NCBI GenBank assembly: GCA_027924585.1
Contig: BSBM01000050.1
Location: 9,323,501 to 9,387,500 of the forward strand
DNA from: Larix kaempferi
Taxonomy: Eukaryota; Streptophyta; Pinopsida; Pinales; Pinaceae
DNA length: 64,000 bases
Direction of reading: 5' to 3'
The notes beneath the pieces were generated by a model that saw nothing but the letters and a program-made list of their open reading frames with translations, was not told the origin of the DNA and searched no databases. This document shows positions 45,701 to 57,193 of the stretch, piece by piece (the first letter of the stretch is position 1; each line of letters starts with the position of its first letter). Position numbers and translations under genes: made by a program.

Positions 45701-46284
45701 GTCCATGGTTATGTTTTGGCATATGGCTCATCTCTTGGAATGTTAAATGTTTTGAAAATGTCTATGATGTAAAAGTTGATGATGCAAATGAAATCGATTG
45801 ATGATTGTTTATGGTTATAGGTTTGAAGCATGTACATGTTGATATGGTGTGACAGATATTGAGACAATGTGACAGTGATTGTGGCATTGTGACAATAACA
45901 TTGGCATTGTGTCAGAGTTAGTGATTCTTGCATTGAGGTAGAGATACAGTGATTGTGACAAGGATAGTGATTCATGTACAGAGATAGAGATACAGTCACA
46001 TGTTGATAGAGACAAAGATATAGGTTGCAGAGATAGTGATTGGGGCATTGTTATAGAGATAATGATTGTGATAGGTTGACAAAGGTAGTGATGCAGTGAT
46101 ACAAGTTGACAGAGACAGTGGTAGAAGTATAGGTTTACCAAGAAAGTGATACAGGTACAGATTGATGGAGACAGTGATACAAGTACAGGTTGTGGTAGTG
46201 ATACAGTGGCAGTGGCAGATTGATCTTCTTATTCATATCAGAGTGGTAGGACAGGGCAAGGATAGAGAATTGTAGCTTCCTTCC
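42758..46284. other. Non-coding body of the A LTR with degenerate repeats
   Basis: No supported gene. CACTCTG-type pyrimidine runs at 42753-43030 continue those at 36760-36960 across element F. Around 44190-44920 the motif GGTCCACATGACC recurs about seven times at uneven spacing of roughly 100-150 bp. Between 45840 and 46215 GTGACA, GATTGTGGCATTG and AGAGATACAG motifs repeat. Small open frames here are by-products of the repeats. Confidence 0.6.
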
Positions 46285-46465
46285 AGTCAGTGTTGGTAAA
46301 TTAGGGAGTTGGAGCCTCCTTTAGGTTGGAGCCTGTAAATTAGGGGGTTGGAGCCTCCTTCTAGTCGGTGCTGGTAAATCAAGGAGTTGGAGCTTCCTTT
46401 AGGTTGGTGCCTGTAAATCAATGTGTTGGTGCCTCCTTCCAGTCGGTACTAGAGAATCTTGGAAG
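46285..46465. repeat. 40-bp repeats near the right end of the A LTR
   Basis: About five units alternate GTTGGAGCCTCCTTCTAGTC and GTTGGTGCCTGTAAATCA forms. They are the reverse complement of the repeats at 36598-36757. Confidence 0.85.
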
Positions 46466-46686
46466 TTGGTGCTTCCTATGAATGTAATCTTCTTATTATT
46501 TAAGAAAAGCATTTTGTAGTTTTCTCCTGTTTGGGTTTCCACTTTAAATCTCTTGTGCACCGTGTATTGTTTATGTGATAATGAACGACATTGTTAATGG
46601 TTAATTTTTACGTGATATAATTAATGTTTGAAAGGGTAAAAAGTGTTCAATACTGATTCACCCCCCCTCTCAGTATTTCCAGCAAT

Positions 46687-46701
46687 TGGTATCAGATCAG
46701 G
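46687..46701 (+). other. Primer-binding site of element A, initiator tRNA-Met type
   Basis: TGGTATCAGATCAGG begins two bases after the CA end of the LTR at 46684. Confidence 0.85.
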
Positions 46702-46747
46702 TTCCTTCAGGACAGTCTAACAGCTAGAAGGAAGATCTCTAGAGCAC

Positions 46748-48323
46748 ATGGATGAACATGAAAGTCTTTACTCTATAGATGGGGTTCCTCTTTTCTATGG
46801 ATCAAATTTTGATCATTAGATTATAAGGATGAGACTCTATTTATAGGCACAAGGTCTTGACATCTGGAAATCTGTTGTGAATGGTTACATCACTCCAAAA
46901 AGACCACCAAAAACAGTAGCCAATAAAGAGTTAAGAAAGAGTAATGCAGTGGCAATGGATATAATCTTGCATGGACTATCTGATCTTATGAAATACAAAG
47001 TTGGAAAGTGTACATCAGGTAAAGAACTCTGGGACAAGCTGCAAAACCTCTACACAAAGGTATCTCTTGATAAAGAACATGAATACAATAAAAAAGAAAG
47101 GTTAGATACAAAAAATGAAGAACATCCAGAAGCAGATGATGAAGTTTCTGAAAGCGATGCTTTTGAAGATAAAGAATATTCAGAAATTGAAGGGGTTGTA
47201 TATATTGAAATAGAATTGATTACTGCCCCAGATGACTTGATGAAAGAAAGAAAGAAGAACAAGATGCTAATGGAACAACTGCAAAAGTATCAAGAGGATA
47301 ATATTGTGCTAGTTGAAGAGGCTAAGAAGACTAAAGAAACATTAGCAAATAAACTAAGAAGAAAACAAAAAGCTGAAATTGGCTCCTTAAAGAAAGAATT
47401 AAGGAAGCTAACTCTAGCAAACATACAAGTTGAAGAAGAAGCCTCGGAACTTGGAAAGGAGAACCAAGTATTAAAAGGTCAACTCTAAGAAACTCATGAG
47501 GATGATAACATTTCAAAAGGACATATGGAAAAACTTATTGAAGAATTTGAAAAGACCATTGTTGGTCTAAAAAGTCAGATAGAGGAGACCAAGAAAGTTG
47601 AAGAACACCTAACAAATCAAATTCAAGAGAAGAAGGAAATTTGTCAAAGGAAAGAACTTGAGATCCTTTCTTTAAAGGATAATTTGGACAAGATAGATGC
47701 TCAGTTGAAGACAAATTTGAAGTTCAAGAAGATCATCGAAGAAAGTGAAAGCTCTAGGATACCAGAAAAGGAAAGTGCAGAAAAGGTTAAGAGTTAAGCA
47801 AATATTCTCAAAATCTCCTATTCCAAAGGAAAAATTCATGGTCATCAAGATTTAAGGAAGAATGGATACATAGAAGTTATATCACAAAGAAGATCCTTTT
47901 CTCACAGGTACCAAAGTTTATTTTTCGGTTATTACTTTTCATGTAACAATTTTGGACACATGGCTAGAGATTGCAAAGCTTATGGAGGAAATTATTAAGC
48001 GAGAAATGGAGGTGTCCACATGAGTTACAATGTTGAATGTTACATCTTCCACAATTATGGACACATGGCAAGAGATTGCAGAAGTATGATGAACCACTAT
48101 GTTGAATGCTGCAAATGCCATAACTTTGGACACATAGCTCGTGAATGCAAAAGCACGATGGAGCTCTCTATAGAAGAAGTCAGAAGGATATAAGAAAGAA
48201 TCTTGTGGTATGGTCCTCTCTATAGATGATGAAAGTTCAAAGGTTAGGATAAGAAACCAAATCAAATCACTTATCTTAAATATGGGAAACATATTGAATG
48301 AAAGAAGAACATGTCCCATGATC
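46748..48323 (+). pseudogene. gag: Element A gag, first part, with coiled coil and three zinc knuckles
   Basis: ATG at 46748 opens MDEHESLYSIDGVPLFYG and two TAG stops follow early (near 46817 and 46844). The open part 46877-47488 holds a copia-type capsid (KELWDKLQNLYTKVS), an acidic linker, and a long coiled coil that continues at 47525-47797. Downstream, in decayed frames, are three zinc-knuckle copies: CNNFGHMARDC, FHNYGHMARDC and CCKCHNFGHIAREC. Only the last keeps all four ligands. The gag is interrupted at 48323 by element G and resumes at 63709. Confidence 0.8.
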
Positions 48324-48671
48324 TGTTATGCAACAAATTTCCAAAAAGAGTATGAAAAGAGCAGAAATAGATCAGAAAGAGTACTCCACGAATTGATTGA
48401 AGAAAATAGTTGAATAACAAGCCTCTTCGAGAGGGGAATCTCATACAATGTATTAAGTACACAAGACAAAACAAGATAAGATACTCCAATTGAAAGGTCT
48501 CCTTCCTATATATAGGAGACTAAGGGTAGAATCCCAACTAACTGACCCAAGCCGACATAACTAATATAACCATACTAATGACAATTACCACTAATGGAGC
48601 AAAGCCAACATAAAAACTAATGTTATGAACCACAATATAGGGGGGAATGTGCCCATATGTAGAGCTTAACA
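48324..48671 (-). repeat. 3' LTR of element G (348 bp)
   Basis: Plus-strand edges TGTTATGC and GCTTAACA. CCTATATATAGG at 48504-48515 is a palindromic TATA box. It is longer than the other copy mainly because of a segment near 48595-48640 missing there. Confidence 0.95.
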
Positions 48672-48687
48672 TGCCCCTCCCCTTCAG
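48672..48687 (-). other. Polypurine tract of element G
   Basis: The minus strand reads CTGAAGGGGAGGGGCA, ending at the LTR start TGTTAAGC. Confidence 0.9.
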
Positions 48688-48748
48688 ACAAGTGTTTTCC
48701 TCAACGCTTGATTAGTTGTGGATGCTTCTGTATGAAGGACTCATATTC

Positions 48749-51700
48749 TCATGCCGAATCTTCAACTGCTAAGTTCTTCCACTTTATGAGGTACTCAGTA
48801 ATAACCCGATTTCGTAGTTGTTTAGTCCTTGTTTCAGTGATTTTTCCAGGTTCCAATATGACTTTTCCTTCTTCATCAAGCTCCAAAAAGATTGTTTGAA
48901 TTGGGATCTTGTCTCCTATTACCTTCTTTAAGCAAGAAACATGGAAAACTAGATGTACTCTTGAATATGAAGGGAACTCCAATTTGTAATCCATACTACC
49001 AATCTTCTGCAACACTTTATAAGGACCATAATACTTGGGTGCTAATTCATTGTCCTTCTTTAACAGGTTGAGAGACATCTGCTTGTAAGGTTGTAGCCTA
49101 AGAAATACCCAATCCCTTTCTTCAAAACTCTTTTCACTGCGATGTTGATCAACTTGTTGTTTCATCCTGTTTTTTGACATAGTCAGGTTGTCCTTAAGTA
49201 TCTGGAGAACTTCATGCTAGTGCTCTATGTGATCTTCCACGGCTTGAACTTTAGATTTTCCTTTTAAGGGAGATGTGATAGATGGAAGCTGGTACCCATA
49301 AAGTGCCATAAATTGAGACATTTTTTATGATGTATGGAATGAAGTATTGTACCACCATTCTGCCAAAGACAACCATTTCACCCAATGTGTTTGTTTATCA
49401 AATGCAAAGCAGCGAAGATAGCCTTCCAAACAATTGTTCACGATATCAATTTTCCCATGAGATTGAGTTTGATAAGATGAATTGTGAGCCAATTGAGTAC
49501 CCAAACAGGAAAATAATTCAATCCAAAATTTTTCAGTGAAAATTGGATCTCTATCACTTACAATAATCTTCATATTTCCATGTAACTTCTGAACAGTTTC
49601 CATAAAGGATGTCGCTATTGTACTTGCATTAAAAGGGTGAGAGAGTGCTAAAAAATGTGCATACTTCATGAGTCTATCAACAACCACCATAATAACATTC
49701 TTTCTTTCAGACTTGGGTAGAGCTATGATAAAATCCATGGAAAATTCCTCCCAACACTGGCAAGGTATGCCTAATGGTTGTAGAAGTCTTGGGGTCTTAA
49801 CTGTTTCACCCTCATTCTATTGGAAAGCCAAGCATTCAGCCACGAAACTTTGAACATCAGATTTAAGACCTTCCCAAAAACGTTCCTTCTTAACCATGTG
49901 GTAAGTTTTCAGGAGTCTTGAGTGCCCACCTATAGGAGAGGCATGTAATTCTGAAAGGACCTTCTTCTTGAGTTGATTTTTTTGCATAAATATAAGCGAT
50001 CCTTATACGACAGTGAATCATTTTTCCACAAAAAAGTATCTAATACACTGGGATCATTCTGTAGCTTCTTAATGAGCATCCACACAGATAGGTATTTTTT
50101 CCATTCTTCCCTTACTGCTACTATCCAATCTGGTTGTAGAATGGAAATGGAACAAACTAATGCCTCAACATCTTCATCTTTTCTGGAGAGTGCATCTTCC
50201 ACCACATTATGTTTCCGCTTTCTATAGATGATTTCAAAGTCATATCCCAACATATTGGTTACCCACTTTTGTTGCTCTTCTGAAGATAGTCTCTGTTCCA
50301 AGAAGTATTTAAGACTATCATGATCTATTTTGACCTTGAAGTGCCTACCTCTTAGGTAAGGACGACATTTCTTAAGAGCGTGTAGTATTGCCAACATTTC
50401 CTTCTCATAATTGGGATTTTGTAAGTTCTTTCCCTTGATTGGATGACTTATGAAAGCAAGTGGGTGTCCTTCTTCCATTAGAACAACGCCAATGCTATTT
50501 CCTGAAGCATCACATTCCACAATAAAGGTTTTTGTGAAGTCTGGTATGGCCAATACAGGAGCTATGCACATTGCCTATTTAAGTTTTTCAAAGGCTTGAG
50601 TTGCCTCTAGATTCCAAGAAAATGCATCTTTCTTCAATAATGTTGATAGAGGCGCTATTATTTTTCCATAATTTCGAACAAACTTGTGGTAGTACCCTGT
50701 CAAACCTAAGAATCCTCGAAGATTCTTTAGGTTTTTGGGAATTGGCCAGTCTATCATGGCTTTAATTTTGTTAGGGTCGACTTTGACACCTTCATGAGAT
50801 ACAATATGACCCAAATACTCTACCTTCTTCACCCCAAAGAAACATATGGAAGGTTTTGCATATAGTTGTTTCTCCTATAGTAGTTGTAGTACCCTGTCAA
50901 CTTGTTGAACATGTTATTCCCAAGACTTGTTATAGATTAATATATCATCAAATAATACTTGCACAAATTTTCTAAGAAAATGCTTGAAAATGGAATTCAT
51001 CAAACCTTGAAATGTGGAAGGTGCATTCGCAAGACCAAATGGAATGACTAGAAATTCATAATGACCTTCATGAGTTATGGATGTTGTTTTTGATATGTCT
51101 TCATCTTTCATTCTAATTTGATGATACCCAGAATGAATATCCAATTTTGTGAATAAAATTGCTCCATGTAATTCATCTAACAATTCATCAATGACATGAA
51201 TGGGAAACTTATCTTTAATGGTGATCTTGTTCAGCTCTCTATAATCTGGACACATACGCCGTGATCCATCCAGCTTGTGTACCATTACCACCAGTGCAGA
51301 GTAAGAAATTTGTCTAGCCCTAATTATGCCAGCCTCTAACATTTCTTCAACCATATGCTCAATTTTACTCTTCTGTCCATAGGGGCATCTGTAAGGTCTG
51401 ATGTTAGGAGGAACACTTCCTGGGATTAAGTGAATAGCATGATCAAAATCTCGGACAGGTGGAATACCTTATGGAATATCTTCAAATACCCCGGAATGCT
51501 TATTAATGACCTTTTGGAGATCTGGGGAAATAGGAGGCTTAGATGTTTGAACATCTAATGAGCATAATTGGGCAATTACACCTTGATGTCTCTTTTTCAT
51601 CAATTTTGTCATACCATTAGAGCTTATCACCTTGCTTAGTTTCCCTGTGATACCCTCTAATTCATATTCCTTTACTTCCCATACAAATTTCATGAAAAGC

Positions 51701-51786
51701 TTCTGAAAATTAAAAGCCACAGTTCCCAAAGTTTGTAACCATTGAAATCCTAAGACAACATCATCACCACCGATTGGAATAGCAAT
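48749..51786 (-). pseudogene. pol: Element G pol: reverse transcriptase, RNase H, integrase, chromodomain
   Basis: It opens in the end of protease (IAIPIGGDDVVLGFQWL). Reverse transcriptase spans about 51470-50800: [65 protein letters not shown]. RNase H is at 50530-50200: VECDASGNSIGVVLMEEGHP, NYEKEMLAILHALKKCRPYL. Integrase core is at 49738-49325: VDRLMKYAHFLALSHPF, VSDRDPIFTEKFW, QSHGKIDIVNNCLEG, with Asp for the usual Glu. The tail at 49180-48749 has a chromodomain, TRTKQLRNRVITEYLIKWKN. Stops at about 51469, 50911, 50878 and 50572, and one shift near 49900. The integrase zinc region is poorly preserved. Confidence 0.93.
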
Positions 51787-51861
51787 TGTCAGGCTCCAGA
51801 TTTTGACTATTTTCAGTCTCTATACATCTTTCATTATCCCTGTGTTATTCCTATACCTTTC

Positions 51862-52677
51862 TGTGAAAATACTCACAGTAGATCTAAGAGCTAATGTATA
51901 CCTCACAAGAAAGATTAAGATTAAGCAGGAAAACAAAATAAGAGTGGTCATGTAGTATAAAGGAGCAACAGAATTATGATACAGTAGAATTCAGATAGAA
52001 GTAGAATAACGTCACACACTAATTCATTAATCATAATATGAACAATAAATAATACAATTTTGGAGAGGATTCAAATGCCAAGGTGGCAATTCGAATTATC
52101 CTGCATGCACTGATCATTTAGATCAGTGGAGTGTCATCAAAGCACAACTAGGAGTCCTCATCATCATCAGTGGAGTCATCAATGCACAAGTAATGGTCAA
52201 CCAGGTGTCAAACTGAGTCTAACTGAGTGTGGTAGGCGTAACTAGCACATGAGAGGACTAATGTAGTGAAGGAGGCTTAGTGGAGGGCGCATGAGGAGCT
52301 AAATGGAGTCAGAATAGGCAGTCTAGTCTCAATGGAGTTCCATCGGAGTGATACAGTCAGTTGAGGAGTCAATCTAGCCTTAAATCAAGGAAAGATCTAA
52401 CGATAACTCAACTAACTGAAGTGCAACTAAGTGGTAGGTGAGAGAGGGCATCTTTTACAAGTGGTAGGTGAAAGGAGGGCACACTAAGAACTAGGAGGGA
52501 TAAAATTGATCAGAGAGAAGCTCTTGGGGCTAGCTAAATGAGGACTAGGTGTTGGGACTGATGACTGGAATGCATGCATGCAATTTCATGACTGCATGCA
52601 AAAATGCATGCGTGTCTGAAATGCAAGATAATGGAAATGCTATTAGGACTAGGATGGAGTATAGGAATATCCCAACA
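51862..52677 (-). repeat. 3' LTR of element H (816 bp)
   Basis: Plus-strand edges TGTGAAAATACTCACAG and ATATCCCAACA. It matches the right LTR throughout, with small length differences such as the extra ATGCATGC stretch near 52570-52610. Confidence 0.95.
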
Positions 52678-52692
52678 CCCCCCCTTAATCCA
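52678..52692 (-). other. Polypurine tract of element H
   Basis: The minus strand reads GGATTAAGGGGGGG just before the LTR start TGTTGGGATA. Confidence 0.9.
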
Positions 52693-52871
52693 TCCTGGGC
52701 CCTGGTAACTAAGACCAAAGGTCACCCAATACAATCAAATAAATGATAAAGAATAGTCCATGAAACAAGGAAATGGGGAAAAACCTCATGGGAAAAATAA
52801 CCCCCCCTCAAAATAGACTGTAGGGCACACCAAAAATAAATGCTCCAAACTCAAGCAGGTGTGATGCTTGG

Positions 52872-53897
52872 TCATATGTCTGGAGGTATCTTCTTCTTGG
52901 GAAGAAGTGGTTCATGCTCAAAAAGCATGTGCTTGTACTTGCTCTTCAGATCGAATGTGATGAGAACAAATCAAAAAGTATGAGGATGATCCTGGAACCT
53001 GTGATTCGAATCAACTGAGGTAGGATCAAATCCATGAATGTGTAGATAGTCTTTTGTTTTCTCCTTCGAACCATCATAGGTGAGATTATGCCCAAAAGAA
53101 CCATCACATGATAGTGATTGCTTGGAATCCAAATCAGATCCAAGACTTGAAAAATGGTTTCTTGAGATCTCCTTTGAACCATTAGAGGTGAGATCAAAAC
53201 CATGAAATGCATGAGAAATTATCCCAAGCGAATGGCAATGCTCTACATCTTCAATAAACTTCTGAGAGCATGTACAAATGATCATATAGTAGTACATAAG
53301 AGGTGAGTGATCAAGGAGAGCGAATTCATTACCTCCTATTGTTGATTTGACCTCTGAAACATTCAATAGATCATGATGCAAACCAACAGACTCTTGTGTA
53401 AGAGAGGATTTAAGAACCTCTGCAGTTTCTAGAGTGTGAGTTGGCACAAAATTCAAAATAGAAGAAATTTGGAGCATGAGTGTAGAATATACAAGTTCTT
53501 CTTCTTTATGGACAACTTCAATACGAGATATGTTTGCTACTGATTCATGATCAGAGAGACCATCAAGGAGGGCGAATGCAACAGTGGGATTGCTCTCCAA
53601 ATGGTTTGGACCAATCCCTTCATTATGTTTGCCAAATATTTCATCCAGATGGGCCCATAGCTCTTTTGGAGATTCAGCTGAAAGGAAGTGGGTTACCATC
53701 CAACGTGACATAGCATACATCATTGCTGCATAGGCTTTGTCACCTTCATTTAACCAACCATTATGTTCTTCAGAGGATTTGAACTCTCTTTCAAAACAAT
53801 AATCAAAGAGACCATGTCTCTTCAAATGTGCTATCATCTTTGGTTTCCACTCATCATAGTTGAATGGAGAAAGAGGAGGAATTCCTTCCGGATTCAT
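52872..53897 (-). CDS. gag: Element H gag-plus-tail protein, one internal stop
   Basis: ATG at 53897 (MNPEGIPPLSPFNYDEW) is preferred over the upstream ATG at 53945 because it opens the copia gag signature. The N-terminal 110 residues are UBN2-like: KMIAHLKRHGLFDYCFE, GDKAYAAMMYAMSRWMV, KELWAHLDEIFGKHNEG. The next 200 residues match no known domain: a Leu/Ser-rich region, then repeats of the form HGFD.TS.GSKE (HAFHGFDLTSNGSKEISRN; LHIHGFDPTSVDSNH). The frame stops at 52971 (TGA) but stays readable to a second TGA at 52872, giving KHMLFEHEPLLPKKKIPPDI. That tail is conserved in the 7.3 kb relic. No zinc knuckle is visible. Confidence 0.8.
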
Positions 53898-54050
53898 GGA
53901 AGCTATTTCAGAAGACCTGCAAAAAACAATAGAAAATATATGCAACTGCTACTGTTGCAAAAGTGTAGAAACTACTGCAACTGCTGCACTCGAAATCTTG
54001 ATAATAACCTGCAAAAAACTCTCAAGAATGGAGATAGACAATACTCTCAA

Positions 54051-54065
54051 CAGGATCTGATACCA
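54051..54065 (-). other. Primer-binding site of element H, initiator tRNA-Met type
   Basis: The minus strand reads TGGTATCAGATCCTG directly after the 5' LTR end. Confidence 0.9.
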
Positions 54066-54866
54066 TGTGAAAATCCTCACAGCAGATCTAAGAGCTGATG
54101 TATACCTCACAAGAAAGATTAAGATTAAGCAGGAAAATAGAATAAGAGTGGTCATGTAGTGTAAATGAGCAACATAATTATGATACAGTAGAATTCAGAT
54201 AGAAGCATAATAACGTCACACACTAATTCATTAATCATAATATGAACAATAAATAATACAATGGTGGAGAGGATTCGAATGCCAAGGTGGAAATTTGAAT
54301 TATCCTGCATGCACTAATCATTTAGGTCAGTGGAGTGTCATCAAAGCACAACTAGGAGTCCTCATCATCATCAGTGGAGTCATCAATGCACAAGTAATGG
54401 TCAACCATGTGTCAAATTGAGTCTAATTGAGTGTGGTAGGTGTAACTGGCACATGAGAGCACTAATGTAGTGAAGGATGCTCAGTGGAGCGCGCATGAGG
54501 AGATAACTGGAGTCAGAATAGGCAGTCTAGTCTCACTGGAGGTCCATCAGAGTGATACAATCAGTTGAGGAGTCAATCTAGCCTTAAATCAAGGAAAGAT
54601 CTAAATATAACCCAACTAATTGAAGTGCAACTGAGTGGTAGGTGAGAGAGGGTGCCTTTCACAAGTGGTAGGTGAAAGGAGGGTGCACCAAGCACTAGGA
54701 GGGCTAAAACTGATCAGAGAGAAGCTCCCGAGGCTAGCTAAATGAGAACTAGGTGATGGGACTGATGACTAGGATGCACGGCAATTTCATGACTGCATGC
54801 ATGACTGAAATGCAAGATAATGGAAATGTTGTTAGGACTAGGATGGAGTATAGGAATATCCCAACA
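54066..54866 (-). repeat. 5' LTR of element H (801 bp)
   Basis: Plus-strand edges TGTGAAAATCCTCACAG and ATATCCCAACA, next to the second CTTTC. Confidence 0.95.
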
Positions 54867-56532
54867 CTTTCATTCTGTATATGACTTTGATCCTAACATT
54901 AGCCTAAATTAATGATTAATGGTCTGGAACTTGTCTTTAGCAATTCTCTTGCTATTAATTAAGTTTTTAAGAGTTTTTAGTGCAAAATATCAATTGTAAT
55001 TATATGCTATGGATTACAGTACTAATATTTTTATTTCAGTACCAATACAAGAAGGCTTGGAATGTTCCTAGAATGGTGGATTCATGGAAATGTTCAGAAA
55101 TGGATGGCAAGAGGAATAGCTAGCACATGCCCTGTTTTTAGTAATGCGTAGTTATGTTGATAAATTGCCTTATCTCATGACACTTTGTGTCATGAGATCA
55201 AGGCAGTCAAAGAAAACCGTGATATTCTCTTCCAACAAAGACGTAGTTGTTGCAACTGAATCAAGAGGATATTTCTATTTTAAGCATGCTTTGAAAAAAA
55301 TGAGATTATTTAATAAATAACACTCCTATTTTATAGCATGTTGGTTGTAACAAAAGCTCGAAATCTTGAGCTTATAAAAAATCAAGTTTTGATGATGAAG
55401 AGATAGAATAGCGTAGGGAGTAGACATGGGATGGAATGTGATGATTTATCATTGGAGTTTCAAACGTTTTATTTTTGAACGGGCTGGGAAATGAATAAAT
55501 TGTGAAGGTTCTTTGTCTTTTTATGGCATAGTTTGAAATATATTATAAAAGCATCCTAGAACCGGAGGTCCCCCTATTCAGGATGACTGTGCATCTTAAG
55601 TCATGATAGCAGAGTGATTAATATTTAATTTAAAGGTTTTGATTGAGCTTTAGTAATTTTATTTTCAAGCTATGTTTGTGGTTATTAAATTTTCAATAAA
55701 AAGGATTTGGCTACAATTGAAGAATTCATAGTGGCATCTTGAGGAATTTCATATACAATTTTAAGCAAAGTGAGGTTATTAGTTGTTTCCAGTTCATTTG
55801 GATGAAGTGCCAAGCTTTGAGATTTGAAATACAGCATGAGTTGATTTCTGGTCCATTATCTTTTACATCTGAAAGAAGGAATAGTCACTTGACAGTCAGA
55901 ATTGGTTTCATCTTGAATGCATGTCTAAGTATTCATTCAGCTTATGAAATTTAAGAGTAATGGTATGAGAAAGCAGGTTCTATGTTTTGGCATATGAATT
56001 GACGAAACATTTTAAAAGGCTCAATGCTCCTGGGATTGGCAAAAGATGAAGAAGATTTTATTATTATGAGTTGTATGCGGTCATAGTCATACTAATGAAT
56101 CTATAATATTAAGATTTTTGTTCATATGCTCATAATGGTACAAAGTTGGATTAATGATTAAGAAACCTGGTGTATCATTATCTTTAGTTAGAAAGAACCA
56201 GTTCAATTCAATAGATGGAATGCAAGGTCAGATTAAAGGCAGTGAAGAGCCATTTCAGTTAGACTGCTTCAAGTGGATTGTTTTAAGAATTCTATTCAAA
56301 TTGCTCTAGTAATATCATTTTCATAACAGTACCAGAGTAGTACCAGATGATTTTGATGTCTTGTTTTGTGTTGGAGTTGGTTTTCATTGAATATATTTTA
56401 TCAGTTACTTTGGTAGAATAGGCTTGGTTTGAATTCCAATCCTGCACATACAGTGTTTCCACCTCACAAGCTTACCTCCCTAGGTTGACAATTTGATGTC
56501 AATTATTTAGTATATAATTGTACTGACATTTT

Positions 56533-56550
56533 TGGCATCGTTTCCAGGGA
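56533..56550 (+). other. Primer-binding site of element E, tRNA-Asp type
   Basis: TGGCATCGTTTCCAGGGA agrees at 14 of 18 bases with TGGCGCCGTTGCCGGGGA, the complement of the plant tRNA-Asp 3' end. GGTGCTAAAGGGGTT follows, as in element D. Confidence 0.8.
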
Positions 56551-56917
56551 GGTGCTAAAGGGGTTGGATTTTAGTTATAAAAGGGGAGGAGAAACAATAA
56601 AACGAGAGGTAAGAACCTACGTGTCTGCTTTAGCGGTTTCTCTAAATATTTATGGTTTTTCAAGCAGGTGTCCTTTTCTTTCAGTAGAGTGAAGACTTCT
56701 TTCAAGCAAGAGTGCATTTTCTTTCAGTAAAGTGTGCTTTTCATTCAACAAGTATGAGATTCATTTTCAATAAAGTGTGTTTTCATTTCAGCAAGGTGTG
56801 AAGTTTGCAGAATTAGTATCAAGATTTATTTTTCAATTAGTGTGACCAACAAATTTCTGTTTTTAGCAAATTCCCCCCTCTAATGAAAAGCATAAAGAAC
56901 CAACAAGAATCACTCAA

Positions 56918-57193
56918 ATGGACTCAATAATTGTAGAAAGAAGGAAGACAATACTTAAGGAGCTTTCTCGTATTTTGGAGGAACTGGACGAGATATCTGT
57001 TGTTCAGGAAATAGAGGAAAAATCAGCAGGTCCTGCAGTCCCTTTCCAATATTCATGTCTAATAGAGACTCCACCTAACCAAGAACACATATTTGAGCCT
57101 AGGCTTGACCAATCCCTTCCAAGTTTATCTCCTGTGTGCAGTCAAGAACATGAAGTGCGAACCTATGAAGATCTACATGATATGGTAGGATAA
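56918..57193 (+). CDS. Element E ORF1, small acidic protein of unknown function
   Basis: A 91-codon open frame begins about 370 bp after the primer site. Its first half is helical and charged (RRKTILKELSRILEELDEIS), and its second half is Pro/Ser-rich with acidic residues. I do not recognise it. Element D has a charged ORF1 at the same relative place, though direct similarity is weak. Whether it is translated is unknown. Confidence 0.4.
   Translation: MDSIIVERRKTILKELSRILEELDEISVVQEIEEKSAGPAVPFQYSCLIETPPNQEHIFEPRLDQSLPSLSPVCSQEHEVRTYEDLHDMVG

Larger units (their letters stand above)
36336..46684 (+). repeat. 5' LTR of element A, about 4.56 kb after removing element F
   Basis: The left edge is TGTTGGAATATTC and the right edge TTTCCAGCA beside the primer site. 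The two ends are inverted copies of each other over about 400 bp (36336-36757 against 46285-46684), including GAGAGGGGGATGAGTCAGTAT and its complement. The middle is non-coding and full of degenerate repeats. The LTR carries an insertion, F, at 36964-42752. Confidence 0.65.
51862..54866 (-). mobile_element. Element H: gag-only (TR-GAG type) copia-like retroelement
   Basis: LTRs 51862-52677 and 54066-54866 and the exact target duplication CTTTC (51857-51861 and 54867-54871) frame a 3.0 kb minus-strand element. The internal 1.39 kb holds a primer site, a purine tract and one ORF only. There is no room for protease, integrase or reverse transcriptase. The ORF is almost unbroken, so H is young. 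It must have been moved by another element's enzymes. Confidence 0.95.
51787..56528 (+). repeat. 5' LTR of element E, interrupted by element H
   Basis: The first 75 bp (51787-51861) match 59730-59804 and the rest (54867-56528) matches onward to 61459. The last bases are GTACTGACA, four bases before the primer site. No strong TATA box was identified. Confidence 0.93.

Noticed and set aside
36336-46684. A giant DNA transposon with 400-bp terminal inverted repeats
   Set aside because: The flanks (CAACT and ATTGG) do not form a target duplication, and the right edge is followed at once by a primer-binding site and a copia gag, which fits an LTR.
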